The notes under the pieces: model-generated
Databases searched by the model: none
What the model was told of the DNA's origin: nothing
Seen by the model: only the letters and a program-made list of their open reading frames with translations
Source of the DNA: an uncultured Pseudomonadota bacterium
Lineage (GTDB): Bacteria; Myxococcota_A; UBA9160; PR03
Direction: 5' to 3'
DNA: 54,828 nucleotides
Assembly: GCA_900696485.1 (NCBI GenBank)
Contig: CAADGG010000099.1
Location: 1 to 54,828 of the forward strand
Translations under genes and position numbers: made by a program
In this document: positions 46,742 through 54,828 of the stretch, piece by piece
How positions within the stretch are numbered: the first letter of the stretch is position 1
Layout: each line of letters opens with the position of its first letter

Positions 46742-48046
46742 TCAGGCGCGGGACGGCGGCGGCTCGAGCACGATGCGACGGAAGAGCAGCGCGCCGAGCA
46801 GGAATCCGGCGCACGGCATCCCGGCAAAGAGCAGCCGGATCCCGAGCAGACTCTGTGCCGACTGCTCGACATTCGGCTCGAAGGCAGCGGCGCTCAGGAC
46901 CATGCCGCTGATCGCCGTCGCGAGCGCGGTGCCGAGCTTCAGCATGAAGGTGAGCGCGGCGGAGTAGACACCCTCCTTGCGCTCGCCGGTCCGGCGCTCG
47001 TCGAGATCGATCAGGTCGGCCAGGACGGAGGGCGACAGCACGCTGCCACAGCCCATGGCGCTGCCGGCGACGATCAGGAGCAACACGATCGCGAGGACGT
47101 CTCCGGGCCCCTGGAACAACATCCCGCCGAAGGCGGCGGACGCCAGCAGCATCGCGGAAATCCAGGTGTTGCGTTTGCCGAAACTGCGCGAGAGCCGGAC
47201 CCAGATCGGCATCGCGATCAGACTGGCGATCACGTAGGCCGCCGGCAGCGTGCCGACGACTTCCGGTTGGCGCAGCACGTACTGCGCGACATACGGCGCC
47301 ATCGTACCGACGGCGCCGACCCCCACGGCTTCGATGAACTGGACGAAGAGCAGCAGGCGCGCCGGGCGGTTGCCGAAGACGTCGACGAGGCCCGCCCGCA
47401 GGCTGTTGCCCCCGCGACGACCTTTGCCGTCCGGCTCGCGCACCGCCAGCGGAACGATCGCGAGCAGCACCACCGCGACCAGTGCGCCGGGCAGCGCCAT
47501 GCGTTCGGCCATCGCACGTGGCGCCTCGGCGTTCATCGCGAACTGGATGGCGCCGAAGGCAAGCAGCATCCCGATGGCGAAACTCATCTGCCGGGACGCG
47601 AACAGCCGCGTGCGCTGGTGCGAATCGCGCGAGAGCTCGGCCCCGAGTGCCACGTGCGGCAGCGTGTAGAGCGTGAACGCCGTGTAGAAGAGGAACAGAC
47701 CGAAGCCGGCCCAGACGATCAGCCCGCCGCTCCCCAAGGCGTCCGGCGGACTCCACAGCATCACGAAGCCGGCCACCAGCAGCGGCAGCGCCGCCACCAG
47801 AAACGGCCGGCGACGCCCGAAGCGGGAGGTGGCGCGATCGCTCCAGCCGCCGACCAGCGGATCACTGACGGCGTCCCACAACTTCGCGAGGGCGAACAGC
47901 CACCCGACGATGGCCGGCGACAGCAGCAGCACGTCGGTCGCGAATTTGAGGAAGTAGAACTGGACGAAGAACAGCAGGTAGGAGAGACCGAAGATCGGCC
48001 CTCCGTAGGCGAGCAGCCGACCTAGCGAGACGGAACGAGCAGTCAC
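46742..48046 (-). CDS. MFS transporter of the GPH (MelB-like) family
   Basis: Protein of 434 residues with about twelve transmembrane helices. AKLWDAVSDPLVGGWSDRATSRFGRRRPFLVAALP near the first loop is the glycoside-pentoside-hexuronide:cation symporter signature (Asp in the first helices and the DRxxxRxGRRRP loop). DLIDLDERRTGERKEGVYSA is the matching central-half motif. It would import a sugar or related solute with Na+ or H+; the substrate is not evident. The GTG start has GAGGA upstream and a near-consensus -10 TATGAT (minus strand, 48088-48093) 41 nt ahead of it. Confidence 0.88.
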   Translation of the reverse strand: MTARSVSLGRLLAYGGPIFGLSYLLFFVQFYFLKFATDVLLLSPAIVGWLFALAKLWDAVSDPLVGGWSDRATSRFGRRRPFLVAALPLLVAGFVMLWSPPDALGSGGLIVWAGFGLFLFYTAFTLYTLPHVALGAELSRDSHQRTRLFASRQMSFAIGMLLAFGAIQFAMNAEAPRAMAERMALPGALVAVVLLAIVPLAVREPDGKGRRGGNSLRAGLVDVFGNRPARLLLFVQFIEAVGVGAVGTMAPYVAQYVLRQPEVVGTLPAAYVIASLIAMPIWVRLSRSFGKRNTWISAMLLASAAFGGMLFQGPGDVLAIVLLLIVAGSAMGCGSVLSPSVLADLIDLDERRTGERKEGVYSAALTFMLKLGTALATAISGMVLSAAAFEPNVEQSAQSLLGIRLLFAGMPCAGFLLGALLFRRIVLEPPPSRA

Positions 48047-48262
48047 GATGTCCTCGTAGGCCAGCGGGGCGCGCGCGCGAACGCGGCATCATAGCCAGAC
48101 CGCCGTCGATTTGGCGAAGCGATCTGGCGAAGCGATCCTCCTCGCCAGCCGGCGAAGCCCTCGCGCGTCGAATCGACCCTTCCGAGCCGCACGCTAGTCT
48201 CGGAGCGTCAGAATCCGGTCTGGTCCGTCGAGGAGTCTGATCCGTCGAGGAGCTTCGCCACG

Positions 48263-48904
48263 ATGGCATTCCGAACCGCACGACTCCGGATCCCGAGTCC
48301 GGAGCAGGCACTCCCGGGTCGCTCCGCAGCCATGCCGGTGCCGGACACGCATGCGGTGCTCGGCACGCCGCTCGCCCCGCCGTATCCCGCACGAATGTCC
48401 CACGCGCTCTTCGCGCTGGGCTGCTTCTGGGGCGCGGAGCGCCGGTTCTGGCAGATCCCGGGCGTCTACACGACCGCCGTCGGCTATGCCGCCGGCTCGA
48501 CCCCGAACCCGACCTACGAGGAGGTCTGCAGCGGCCAGACGGGCCATGCCGAGGTCGTGCGGGTGGTCTTCGATCCGCAGCAGGTCTCCTTCGAGGCTCT
48601 GCTCCGGCTGTTCTGGGAGAGCCACGACCCGACCCAGGGAATGCGCCAGGGTCACGACATCGGGACCCAGTATCGGTCCGGGATCTACGTCGATCCCCCC
48701 GAGCAACACGCCGCCGCCCTGGCGTCGCGCGAGGCCTATCAAAAGGCCCTCGCCGAAGCGGGCCGCGGCGAGATCACGACCGAGATCCGCCACGCGCCCG
48801 CGTTCTACTTCGCGGAGCCCGATCACCAGCAGTACCTCGCCAGGAACCCCAGCGGCTACTGCGGCCTCGGCAGCACCGGCGTCCGCTTCCCCACCGACCA
48901 CTGA
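48263..48904 (+). CDS. msrA: peptide-methionine (S)-S-oxide reductase
   Basis: MsrA of 213 residues, close to E. coli MsrA in length and N-terminus. The catalytic Cys54 is in [17 protein letters not shown], the [17 protein letters not shown] segment and the first recycling Cys (GYCG) are present. The second recycling Cys near the C-terminus of the E. coli enzyme is replaced (GVRFPTD). It repairs oxidised methionine with thioredoxin. A possible -10 TAGTCT is at 48195-48200. No msrB is adjacent. Confidence 0.95.
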   Translation: MAFRTARLRIPSPEQALPGRSAAMPVPDTHAVLGTPLAPPYPARMSHALFALGCFWGAERRFWQIPGVYTTAVGYAAGSTPNPTYEEVCSGQTGHAEVVRVVFDPQQVSFEALLRLFWESHDPTQGMRQGHDIGTQYRSGIYVDPPEQHAAALASREAYQKALAEAGRGEITTEIRHAPAFYFAEPDHQQYLARNPSGYCGLGSTGVRFPTDH

Positions 48905-48976
48905 CCGTCTTCCTCGCGGCGACCACCGTGCCGCGGCGCGTCAGGTTCCGGTGCGGAGGAGTCGGCGCCCCGGCTC

Positions 48977-48985
48977 TGCTATATC
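48977..48985 (+). promoter_or_regulatory. extended -10 TGCTATATC for the aldehyde dehydrogenase
   Basis: TGCTATATC is identical to the nonamer ahead of the PqqA-like gene. It would give a leader of about 33 nt that includes GGAGGG before the ATG at 49025. Confidence 0.5.
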
Positions 48986-49024
48986 CGCTCGACGGTGCGG
49001 CTCTCGCTCGAGCCGGAGGGATCC

Positions 49025-50476
49025 ATGTCGAGCTACGACTTCTTGCTTCTCGGGGGACGTCACGAGAAACCCTCGAGCCCGGCGACGATCGAGGTGCGCT
49101 CGCCGTTCGACGGAAGCCTCGTCGGGCGCGTGCCCGAGGCTCGCCACACGGACGTCGACCGTGCCGTCTCGCTCGCGCGGCAGGCGATCGACGAGGGGCC
49201 GTGGCCGCACACATCGGGCGCCGAGCGCGCCGACGCGCTCGACCGGCTGCTCGTCTCGCTGCAGAAGCGATCGGGCGCGATGGCGGAGACGATCACCCGC
49301 GAGATGGGCAGTCCGATCTCGTTCTCTCATGCCGGCCAGGTGTTCGCCAGCCACATGATCCTCGACTACTACGCGAAGCTCGCGCGCTCCTTCGCGTTCG
49401 AAGAGCGGCGCGAGGCCATGATCGGTTCGGCTCTGGTCCGGCACCCGCCGGTCGGCGTCGCCGCGGCGATCGTGCCGTGGAACGTGCCGCTGTTCACGAT
49501 CATGCTGAAACTCGCACCGGCCCTGGCGGCCGGCTGCGCCGTCGTCGTGAAGCCGGCGCCCGAGACCCCGCTCGACGCGTATCTGCTCGCCGAAGCGCTC
49601 GACGAGGCCGAGATCCCGAAGGGGATCGTCAGCATCCTGCCGGCCGGGCGGGAGGTCGGGGAGTACCTCGTGACGCATCCCGGCGTCGACAAGGTCGCCT
49701 TCACCGGCAGCACCGCGGCGGGGCGCCGCATCGCCGTTCTATGCGGCGAGCGGCTGCGCCGCGTCACGCTGGAGCTCGGCGGCAAGTCCGCCGCCATCCT
49801 GTGTGACGACGTCGACCTCGCGACCGCGATCCCTTCGCTGGTAGGAGCCGGCGTGCTGAACAACGGCCAGGCCTGTGTGGCGCAGACGCGCATTCTCGCC
49901 CCGCGCAGCCGCTACGCAGAGTGTGTCGACGCGCTGGCCGCCGCGATGCGCGCCCTTCCCGTCGGCGATCCGCTCGATCCGGCGACCGCCATCGGACCGC
50001 TCGTCGCCGAGCGCCAGCGCGATCGTGTCGAGGGCTACATCGCCAAGGGACGCGCAGAGGGCGCGCGCGTCGTCACGGGGGGCGGCCGGCCGGCCGGCCT
50101 GACGACGGGCTGGTTCGTCGAGCCGACGTTGTTCGCAGACGTCGACAACACGATGACGATCGCCCGCGATGAGATCTTCGGCCCGGTCCTCGCGGTGATT
50201 CCGTACCAGGGCGACGACGAAGCCGTACGTCTCGCCAACGACTCCGAGTACGGCCTCTCGGGCTCCGTCTGGACCAGCGATCCCGCGCGTGGTCTCGCTC
50301 TGGCGAAGCGCATGCGCAGCGGAACCAGCAACGTCAATCATTTCATGATGGCGATGTCGAGCCCGTTCGGCGGCTGCAAGGCCTCCGGTCTCGGCCGTGA
50401 GCTCGGCCCCGAGGGCCTGCGTGCGTATCTCGAGCCGCAGACGATCTGTCTGGCGCCCGGCGTGGAAACCGTCTAG
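49025..50476 (+). CDS. NAD(P)-dependent aldehyde dehydrogenase
   Basis: Aldehyde dehydrogenase of 483 residues. PWNVPLF near 151-157 and KPAPETP near 176-182 bind the cofactor, FTGSTAAG near 227-233 is the Rossmann turn, the general base is Glu250 in ELGGKS, the nucleophile Cys284 in NNGQACVAQTR, and EIFGPVL closes the site. It oxidises an aldehyde to the acid in the cytosol; the substrate is unknown, although the length and motifs resemble the medium-chain/betaine-aldehyde group. An in-frame upstream ATG (48995) lacks an SD. The next gene starts 6 bp after the stop. Confidence 0.93.
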   Translation: MSSYDFLLLGGRHEKPSSPATIEVRSPFDGSLVGRVPEARHTDVDRAVSLARQAIDEGPWPHTSGAERADALDRLLVSLQKRSGAMAETITREMGSPISFSHAGQVFASHMILDYYAKLARSFAFEERREAMIGSALVRHPPVGVAAAIVPWNVPLFTIMLKLAPALAAGCAVVVKPAPETPLDAYLLAEALDEAEIPKGIVSILPAGREVGEYLVTHPGVDKVAFTGSTAAGRRIAVLCGERLRRVTLELGGKSAAILCDDVDLATAIPSLVGAGVLNNGQACVAQTRILAPRSRYAECVDALAAAMRALPVGDPLDPATAIGPLVAERQRDRVEGYIAKGRAEGARVVTGGGRPAGLTTGWFVEPTLFADVDNTMTIARDEIFGPVLAVIPYQGDDEAVRLANDSEYGLSGSVWTSDPARGLALAKRMRSGTSNVNHFMMAMSSPFGGCKASGLGRELGPEGLRAYLEPQTICLAPGVETV

Positions 50477-50482
50477 CGCGCC

Positions 50483-50992
50483 GTGGCGGACGAAGCCGTC
50501 GCCGCGCTGCTTCGCCTGCATGCGGAGGTGGATGCCCGGGCGCACGCTCTGCGCCGGACCCATGCCGCTCGGTTGCAGTGCCGGAAGGGTTGCAGCGCGT
50601 GCTGCATCGACGGCCTGTCGGTCTTCGAGGTCGAGGCCGATGTCATCCGGGCACAAGCCGGCGCCGTGTTGGACGAAGCTCCGCATCCGGTCGGCGCCTG
50701 CGCCTTCCTCGACGCGCAGGGTGCGTGCCGGATCTACGCCCAGCGGCCGTACGTGTGCCGCACGCAGGGCCTTCCGCTGCGCTGGATCGCCTTCGACGAT
50801 CCCGGCGCCGGCAGCGAGCGGCGCGACATCTGTGCGCTGAACGAGACCGAGGAACCGCTCGAGACCCTGCCGTCGGGCGCCTGTTGGGAACTCGGCCCGG
50901 TGGAGGGTCGCCTCGCGGGCATCCAGGCGGCGCGGGACGGCAACACGCTCCGCCGCGTCCTGCTGCGCACGCTGTTCCGGGCTCCGCGCTGA
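50483..50992 (+). CDS. YkgJ-family cysteine cluster protein
   Basis: Protein of 169 residues with a GTG start. The cluster CRKGCSACC (C33, C37, C40, C41) followed by CAFL, ACRIYAQRPYVCR and a downstream IC/CW pair is the YkgJ/PF03692 arrangement, proposed to bind zinc or an Fe-S centre. The function is not established. It lies 6 bp behind the aldehyde dehydrogenase and may form a unit with it. The 113 bp that follow contain nothing recognisable. Confidence 0.88.
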   Translation: MADEAVAALLRLHAEVDARAHALRRTHAARLQCRKGCSACCIDGLSVFEVEADVIRAQAGAVLDEAPHPVGACAFLDAQGACRIYAQRPYVCRTQGLPLRWIAFDDPGAGSERRDICALNETEEPLETLPSGACWELGPVEGRLAGIQAARDGNTLRRVLLRTLFRAPR

Positions 50993-51105
50993 TCGGGTGC
51001 GCCCTCCACCCGAGGATCGACGTGCGAGCCGCACGGTGAGGGAGAGCTGGTTGGCGGTCCGCCCGCGCCCATGCGCCGCACGGATCCCGAAGAGGCCCTG
51101 AGCCG

Positions 51106-52329
51106 ATGCCCCCGCTCGCGTCGACACCGATTCGCGGCGACTTCGCATTCCTGAGCCGTGGCTTCCGCCCGTTCTTCCTGCTCGCCGCGCTACACGCCAT
51201 CGTGTGGATTCCGCTCTGGCTCGCGATGCTGCGCGGCCGCCTTCCGATGGCGACGGGCATGGATCCGATCCGCTGGCACGGTCACGAGATGCTCTTCGGC
51301 TTCACGGCCGCCGCCATCGCCGGCTTCCTGCTGACCGCAGTCCCGGCGTGGAGCGGGACGGCACCGATTCGCGGGCGCCGACTGGCCGTGCTGGCGGCGC
51401 TGTGGGTCGCCGGCCGCTGCGCCTTCCTGGCAGCAGGCCCCCTGCCCGCCTGGGTCGTCGCGCTGGCGGACCTGCCGTTCCTGCCGGCGCTCGCGGCCGC
51501 GCTGGGCACCGCGCTGCTCGCGCGTGGGCCGCGGCGCGACACGATCTTCCTCGTCGCACTCGTGGCCCTGGCGCTCGCAAACGGCCTCTTCCACCTCCAC
51601 GGACTCGGCCTGCCACTCGTCGAGCCGCGCGCCTTGCTGCGGGCGGCGGTCGGCGTGGTCGCCGTGCTGCTGGTCCTCATCGGCGGTCGCCTCACGCCGG
51701 CCTCCACCCGCAGTGCGCTGGCCCGCACGGGGGTGCCGGTGTCGATTCCGCCGTCCCCGCGGCTCGATCGCATCGCAACCGTGGCGGCCGGGACGGCAGC
51801 CGTCGCGGCGCTCGCGCCGGCGCCGGGCATCCTGTACGGATCGGCGGCCGCCGTCGCCGGGGCGGCCGTGCTCGGACGACTCGCCGGCTGGCAGACGCGG
51901 CGCACGCTGCACGATCCGCTCCTGTGGTCGCTGCACGCCGGTCAGGCGTGGCTCGGAGCCGGCCTGCTCGCCGCGGGGATCGCGGTGTTCTGGCCGTCGC
52001 TTCCCGCGACGGCGGCCTTGCACGCGCTCACCGCGGGTGCGATGGGCTCGACCATCCTCACCGTGATGACACGGGTGTCGCTCGGCCAGACGGGGCGGCC
52101 CTTCATCGCGCTGCCGGGGACCTCGGTCGCTTGCGCCGGCGTCCACCTCGGCGCTGCCGTGCGCGTGGCCGGGCCGCTGCTCGCCCCTTCCGAAGCGCCG
52201 ACGGTGTGGCTCGTCGCCGGCGCGCTGTGGGCCGCGCCGTTCGCGTTCTTCCTCGTGCGCTACGGCCCGCTGTTGCTCCGCCCCCGGCCCGACGAAATGC
52301 CCGGTGGAAGCGGCGTTTCGCCGCGCTAG
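51106..52329 (+). CDS. nnrS: NnrS family protein
   Basis: Membrane protein of 407 residues with about twelve hydrophobic helices. The WHGHEMLFGFTAAAIAGF motif and later His residues (HLHGLG, HALTAGAMG) are the NnrS hallmark; the family is haem- and copper-containing and linked to nitric-oxide stress. No nitrite or NO reductase gene is in the window. The ATG has an AAGAGG ribosome site. Its 3' end overlaps the convergent mgtE gene by 4 bp. Confidence 0.9.
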   Translation: MPPLASTPIRGDFAFLSRGFRPFFLLAALHAIVWIPLWLAMLRGRLPMATGMDPIRWHGHEMLFGFTAAAIAGFLLTAVPAWSGTAPIRGRRLAVLAALWVAGRCAFLAAGPLPAWVVALADLPFLPALAAALGTALLARGPRRDTIFLVALVALALANGLFHLHGLGLPLVEPRALLRAAVGVVAVLLVLIGGRLTPASTRSALARTGVPVSIPPSPRLDRIATVAAGTAAVAALAPAPGILYGSAAAVAGAAVLGRLAGWQTRRTLHDPLLWSLHAGQAWLGAGLLAAGIAVFWPSLPATAALHALTAGAMGSTILTVMTRVSLGQTGRPFIALPGTSVACAGVHLGAAVRVAGPLLAPSEAPTVWLVAGALWAAPFAFFLVRYGPLLLRPRPDEMPGGSGVSPR

Positions 52330-53657
52330 ATCAAGCCGCCTCTCAGCAGCACGGCCGCGACACTGAAGTAGATCACGAGCCCCGTCACATCGACGATCGT
52401 GGCGACGAAGGGGGCCGATGCACTCGCCGGATCGAAACCGAGTCGCGACAGCAGGAACGGCAGCATCGCGCCGACCAGGGAGCCCCACAGGACGATGCCG
52501 ACGAGGCTCGTCGCGACGGTCAAAGCGATGCCGGCCGCCTGCGCAACGGGGGTCTCCGCACCGGGCCACAGCCAGACGCGGACGAAGCCGATCCCGCCGA
52601 GGATCATGCCGAGCGCGAGACCGGATACCACTTCCTTGAGCAGCACACGCCACCAGTCGCGCAACCGGAGCTCGCCGATCGCCATCGCGCGAATCACCAG
52701 CGTCGTCGCCTGGGAGCCGGAGTTGCCTCCGCTCGAGATGATCAGCGGGATGAACAGCGCCAGCACCACCGCGTTCGCGAGGGCTTCCTGGTAGTAACCG
52801 ATCACCGTGGCCGTCAGCAGAGAGCCCAGGAACAACACCGCCAGCCAGAAGACCCGCTTGCGCACCATCTCGACGAGACCCGCTTCGAGATAGGGCGCAT
52901 CGAGGGCCTGGGTTCCACCGATCTTCTGGATGTCCTCGGTCGCCTCCTCGCGAACCACGTCGACGATGTCGTCGATCGTGACGATGCCCTTGATCCGGCC
53001 CTCGGAGTCCACCACCGGCACCGCCATCAGGTCCCACTCGGCAAAGACCTCGGAGACGGCCTCCTGATCCATGTCGTCCGGAACCGTCACGACGTCGGTC
53101 TGCATGACCTCGCGCACGGTCTTCTCGGGCAGGGCGGCGAACAGCTCCCGGAACGAGATCACTCCGATCAGGCGCTGCTCGCCATCGAGCACGTAGATGT
53201 AGTAGATCGTCTCGAGATTCGTGCGCGCCTGCCGGCGCAGATAGCTGATCGCCTCGTCGACCCGCATCTCCGGGCGCAGGCGCGCGTAGCGCGGGCTCAT
53301 CAGCCCCCCCGCCGCGTCCTCGGCGTACGCGAGCAGGGCGGTGACCTCGCGGCGGGCCTCGGCGTCGAGGAGGCCGAGCAACGCGGACCGCTCCTCCTGC
53401 TCGGTCTCCTGGACCACGTCGGCGGCATCGTCCGGCGCGAGCTGGCGAACCCAGAGCTGGCGCTCGCCGCGCGGCAAAGCCCTCAACAGCGTGGCCTGCT
53501 CGCGGGCCTCGAGGCCGAGGAACAGATCCTCGGCCTCATCGGTCGCGAGCAGACGGAACCCCTCGACCCGCTCGGCCGCGTCGAGGAACGGCCACGCGTC
53601 GGCGAGTTCTTCTCCAGAGAGGGATTCCATGCGGGCTTCGGCTTCCGATGCACTCAT
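52326..53657 (-). CDS. mgtE: magnesium transporter MgtE
   Basis: Protein of 443 residues in the MgtE layout: an N-terminal superhelical domain (about 1-125), two CBS domains (about 126-250, with GGLMSPRYARL at the start and GIVTIDDIVDVV at the end), and a five-helix pore (about 270-440) with SSGGNSGSQATTLVIRA and the GSLVGAMLPFLL segment. Cytosolic Mg2+ binding to the N and CBS domains gates the channel. A single gene with its own start; its stop overlaps the convergent nnrS gene. Confidence 0.95.
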   Translation of the reverse strand: MSASEAEARMESLSGEELADAWPFLDAAERVEGFRLLATDEAEDLFLGLEAREQATLLRALPRGERQLWVRQLAPDDAADVVQETEQEERSALLGLLDAEARREVTALLAYAEDAAGGLMSPRYARLRPEMRVDEAISYLRRQARTNLETIYYIYVLDGEQRLIGVISFRELFAALPEKTVREVMQTDVVTVPDDMDQEAVSEVFAEWDLMAVPVVDSEGRIKGIVTIDDIVDVVREEATEDIQKIGGTQALDAPYLEAGLVEMVRKRVFWLAVLFLGSLLTATVIGYYQEALANAVVLALFIPLIISSGGNSGSQATTLVIRAMAIGELRLRDWWRVLLKEVVSGLALGMILGGIGFVRVWLWPGAETPVAQAAGIALTVATSLVGIVLWGSLVGAMLPFLLSRLGFDPASASAPFVATIVDVTGLVIYFSVAAVLLRGGLI

Positions 53658-53770
53658 CGCGCGTGTCCTGTTCGGATCAGCGAGATCCGGGCGAGAAGCT
53701 TCGCTCCATCGTGTCCGCCGCGCGAGCGATCAGCGATCCTGCCCGCTGGAAGTGAGGACAGGAATCCCGA

Positions 53771-54828
53771 TTACCCGCGCGGTTCCCGAGCGCTCTCGGT
53801 CAGGTCCCACGCCCCGAGCTTCGCATAGTCCTCCGCGCGCAGCGTCCCGAGCAGCCGTTCGACCTCCTCGGCCGGAACCTCCAACGCCGCCAGCGTCCGA
53901 CCGGCGAGTTCCAGCGATCCTTCGAGCGTCTCCGCCACGACAACCGAGGCGCCGACCGCCATCAACCGCCGGCCGTGGACGTGGTGCCGAGCCCGCGCCA
54001 GGATCTGGATTCCAGGCTTCTCGCGGTAGCCGGCGACACAGATCCGTTCGGCGGCCCACGCATCATCCACGGTAACGACCAGCGCACGAGCTCGCTCGAT
54101 CCCGGCCGCCGCCAGCACGCCGGGACGCGTCGCATCGGCGACGAAGGCATCGAAGCCGTCGCCGCGGAGTCGGGCAACACAGCTCGGATCGAGGTCGAGA
54201 CCGACCGCGTCGAGGCCCTCTTCGGCGAGCACATGGGACACCGTGTGACCGACGCGCCCGCAGCCGGCCACGATGACGTGGCCCTCGAGATCGGCGGTCT
54301 CGCTCGCGATCAGGTCCGACGATCCCGGCGGCTCGCGCGCCGCCAGCGCCTCGTCCAGCCAGCGGCCGAGCGCGGCGAGTCCCGGCGACACGAACATCGT
54401 GAGCGCCGCCAGCGTCAGCAGCCCGGTCGCCAGCACCGGATCGAGCAGGCGCTCCTCACGTGCGAGATCGAGCGCCACCAGGCCCAGTTCCCCGACCTGC
54501 GCCAGCAGCAGACCCACGCGCAGCGCGCGCCGCCAGGGATGGCCGAACCCGCGCGCCAGCACCGTGATGACGACGGCCTTGCAGCCGAGCAGTGCCGCCA
54601 TGATCCCCGTCAACGGGAGCAGGTGCTCCAGCACCCACGCGAGATCGATCGACAGGCCGACATTGGCGAAGAAGAGCCCGAGCAACAGCGCTCGGAACGG
54701 CTCGATATCGGATTCGACCTGATGCTGGTACTCCGTCTCTCCCACGAGCAGGCCGGCCAGGAAGGCCCCGAGCGACATCGAGAGGCCGGCGGCCTCGGTG
54801 GCGGCGCCGGTCCCGAGCGCCAGCAGCA
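53771..54828 (-). CDS. CPA2-family K+/H+ antiporter with TrkA-N domain (partial)
   Basis: The 5' end lies beyond the right edge of the window; the frame stays open to 54828. The visible part has the last transmembrane helices (GLSMSLGAFLAGLLVG, LFFANVGLSIDL, AQVGELGLVAL) of a KefB/KefC-type antiporter, then a linker and a TrkA-N/RCK domain with GHVIVAGCGRVGHTV, where the GxGxxG nucleotide motif is intact. Such proteins exchange K+ or Na+ for H+ and are gated by nucleotides or glutathione adducts. No KefF/G-type ancillary gene is seen. Confidence 0.9.
   Translation of the reverse strand, partial: LLALGTGAATEAAGLSMSLGAFLAGLLVGETEYQHQVESDIEPFRALLLGLFFANVGLSIDLAWVLEHLLPLTGIMAALLGCKAVVITVLARGFGHPWRRALRVGLLLAQVGELGLVALDLAREERLLDPVLATGLLTLAALTMFVSPGLAALGRWLDEALAAREPPGSSDLIASETADLEGHVIVAGCGRVGHTVSHVLAEEGLDAVGLDLDPSCVARLRGDGFDAFVADATRPGVLAAAGIERARALVVTVDDAWAAERICVAGYREKPGIQILARARHHVHGRRLMAVGASVVVAETLEGSLELAGRTLAALEVPAEEVERLLGTLRAEDYAKLGAWDLTESAREPRG

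Overview
The window is about 55 kb of high-GC chromosomal DNA packed with ordinary bacterial genes on both strands. I see no phage, insertion sequence, plasmid, CRISPR, tRNA or rRNA signal. A Gram-negative envelope is shown by lptD, a TlpA/CcdA periplasmic thiol pair, the outer-membrane-style signal peptides and the inner-membrane transporters. GC content, gene content (paired acyl-CoA dehydrogenases, acetoacetate-decarboxylase-like and cyclase genes, a compact topoisomerase IV pair) and repeated -10 boxes placed directly before start codons suggest a deltaproteobacterial-type lineage (Myxococcota, Binatota or a neighbour). That assignment is inference; no marker gene here fixes it.

Layout. 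24-5932: SDR oxidoreductase, RecQ helicase, dienelactone-hydrolase-like protein, and an EVE protein overlapping a GH13 alpha-glucosidase. 5936-6026 is a perfect 45-bp palindrome. 6094-9880: topoisomerase IV subunits B and A. 9936-11249 (minus): EEP nuclease/phosphatase and ApaG. 11476-18237: an acyl-CoA catabolic block (thiolase, crotonase, acetoacetate-decarboxylase-like protein, cyclase, NTF2-like protein, two adjacent acyl-CoA dehydrogenases). 18257-22282: YaiI-like protein, SUI1/YciH, a broken serine hydrolase with a repeat in it, a small conserved-looking protein, a LOG-family protein and an M19 dipeptidase homologue.

From 33960 down to 22286 almost everything lies on the minus strand: dcd, dtd, a secreted hypothetical, ccdA, tlpA, a Crp/Fnr regulator, lptD, then trpG-D-C-F-B-A with 4-bp overlaps and no trpE. 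33989-41678: GDPD, methyltransferase, queG (minus), peroxiredoxin, GH1 beta-glucosidase, Na+/Ca2+ antiporter, sixA (minus), a 56-residue PqqA-like peptide gene, a DUF502 membrane protein and pterin carbinolamine dehydratase. 41721-46637: acnA divergent from thiC, with a TPP riboswitch ahead of thiC. 46742 to the end: GPH/MFS transporter, MsrA, aldehyde dehydrogenase, YkgJ-type cysteine-cluster protein, NnrS, MgtE and the C-terminal part of a KefB/C-type antiporter cut by the window edge.

The main unexplained signals are: (1) a dispersed repeat family (five loci, two of them near-perfect or perfect palindromes) sitting immediately 3' of genes; (2) an apparently orphan PqqA-type RiPP precursor with the Glu-x-x-x-Tyr core; (3) at least seven genes whose start codon lies 6-10 nt after a TAnnnT -10 box, implying leaderless transcripts, including an overlapping divergent dcd/gdpD promoter; (4) a TPP aptamer with a roughly 60-nt insertion in its P5 arm.
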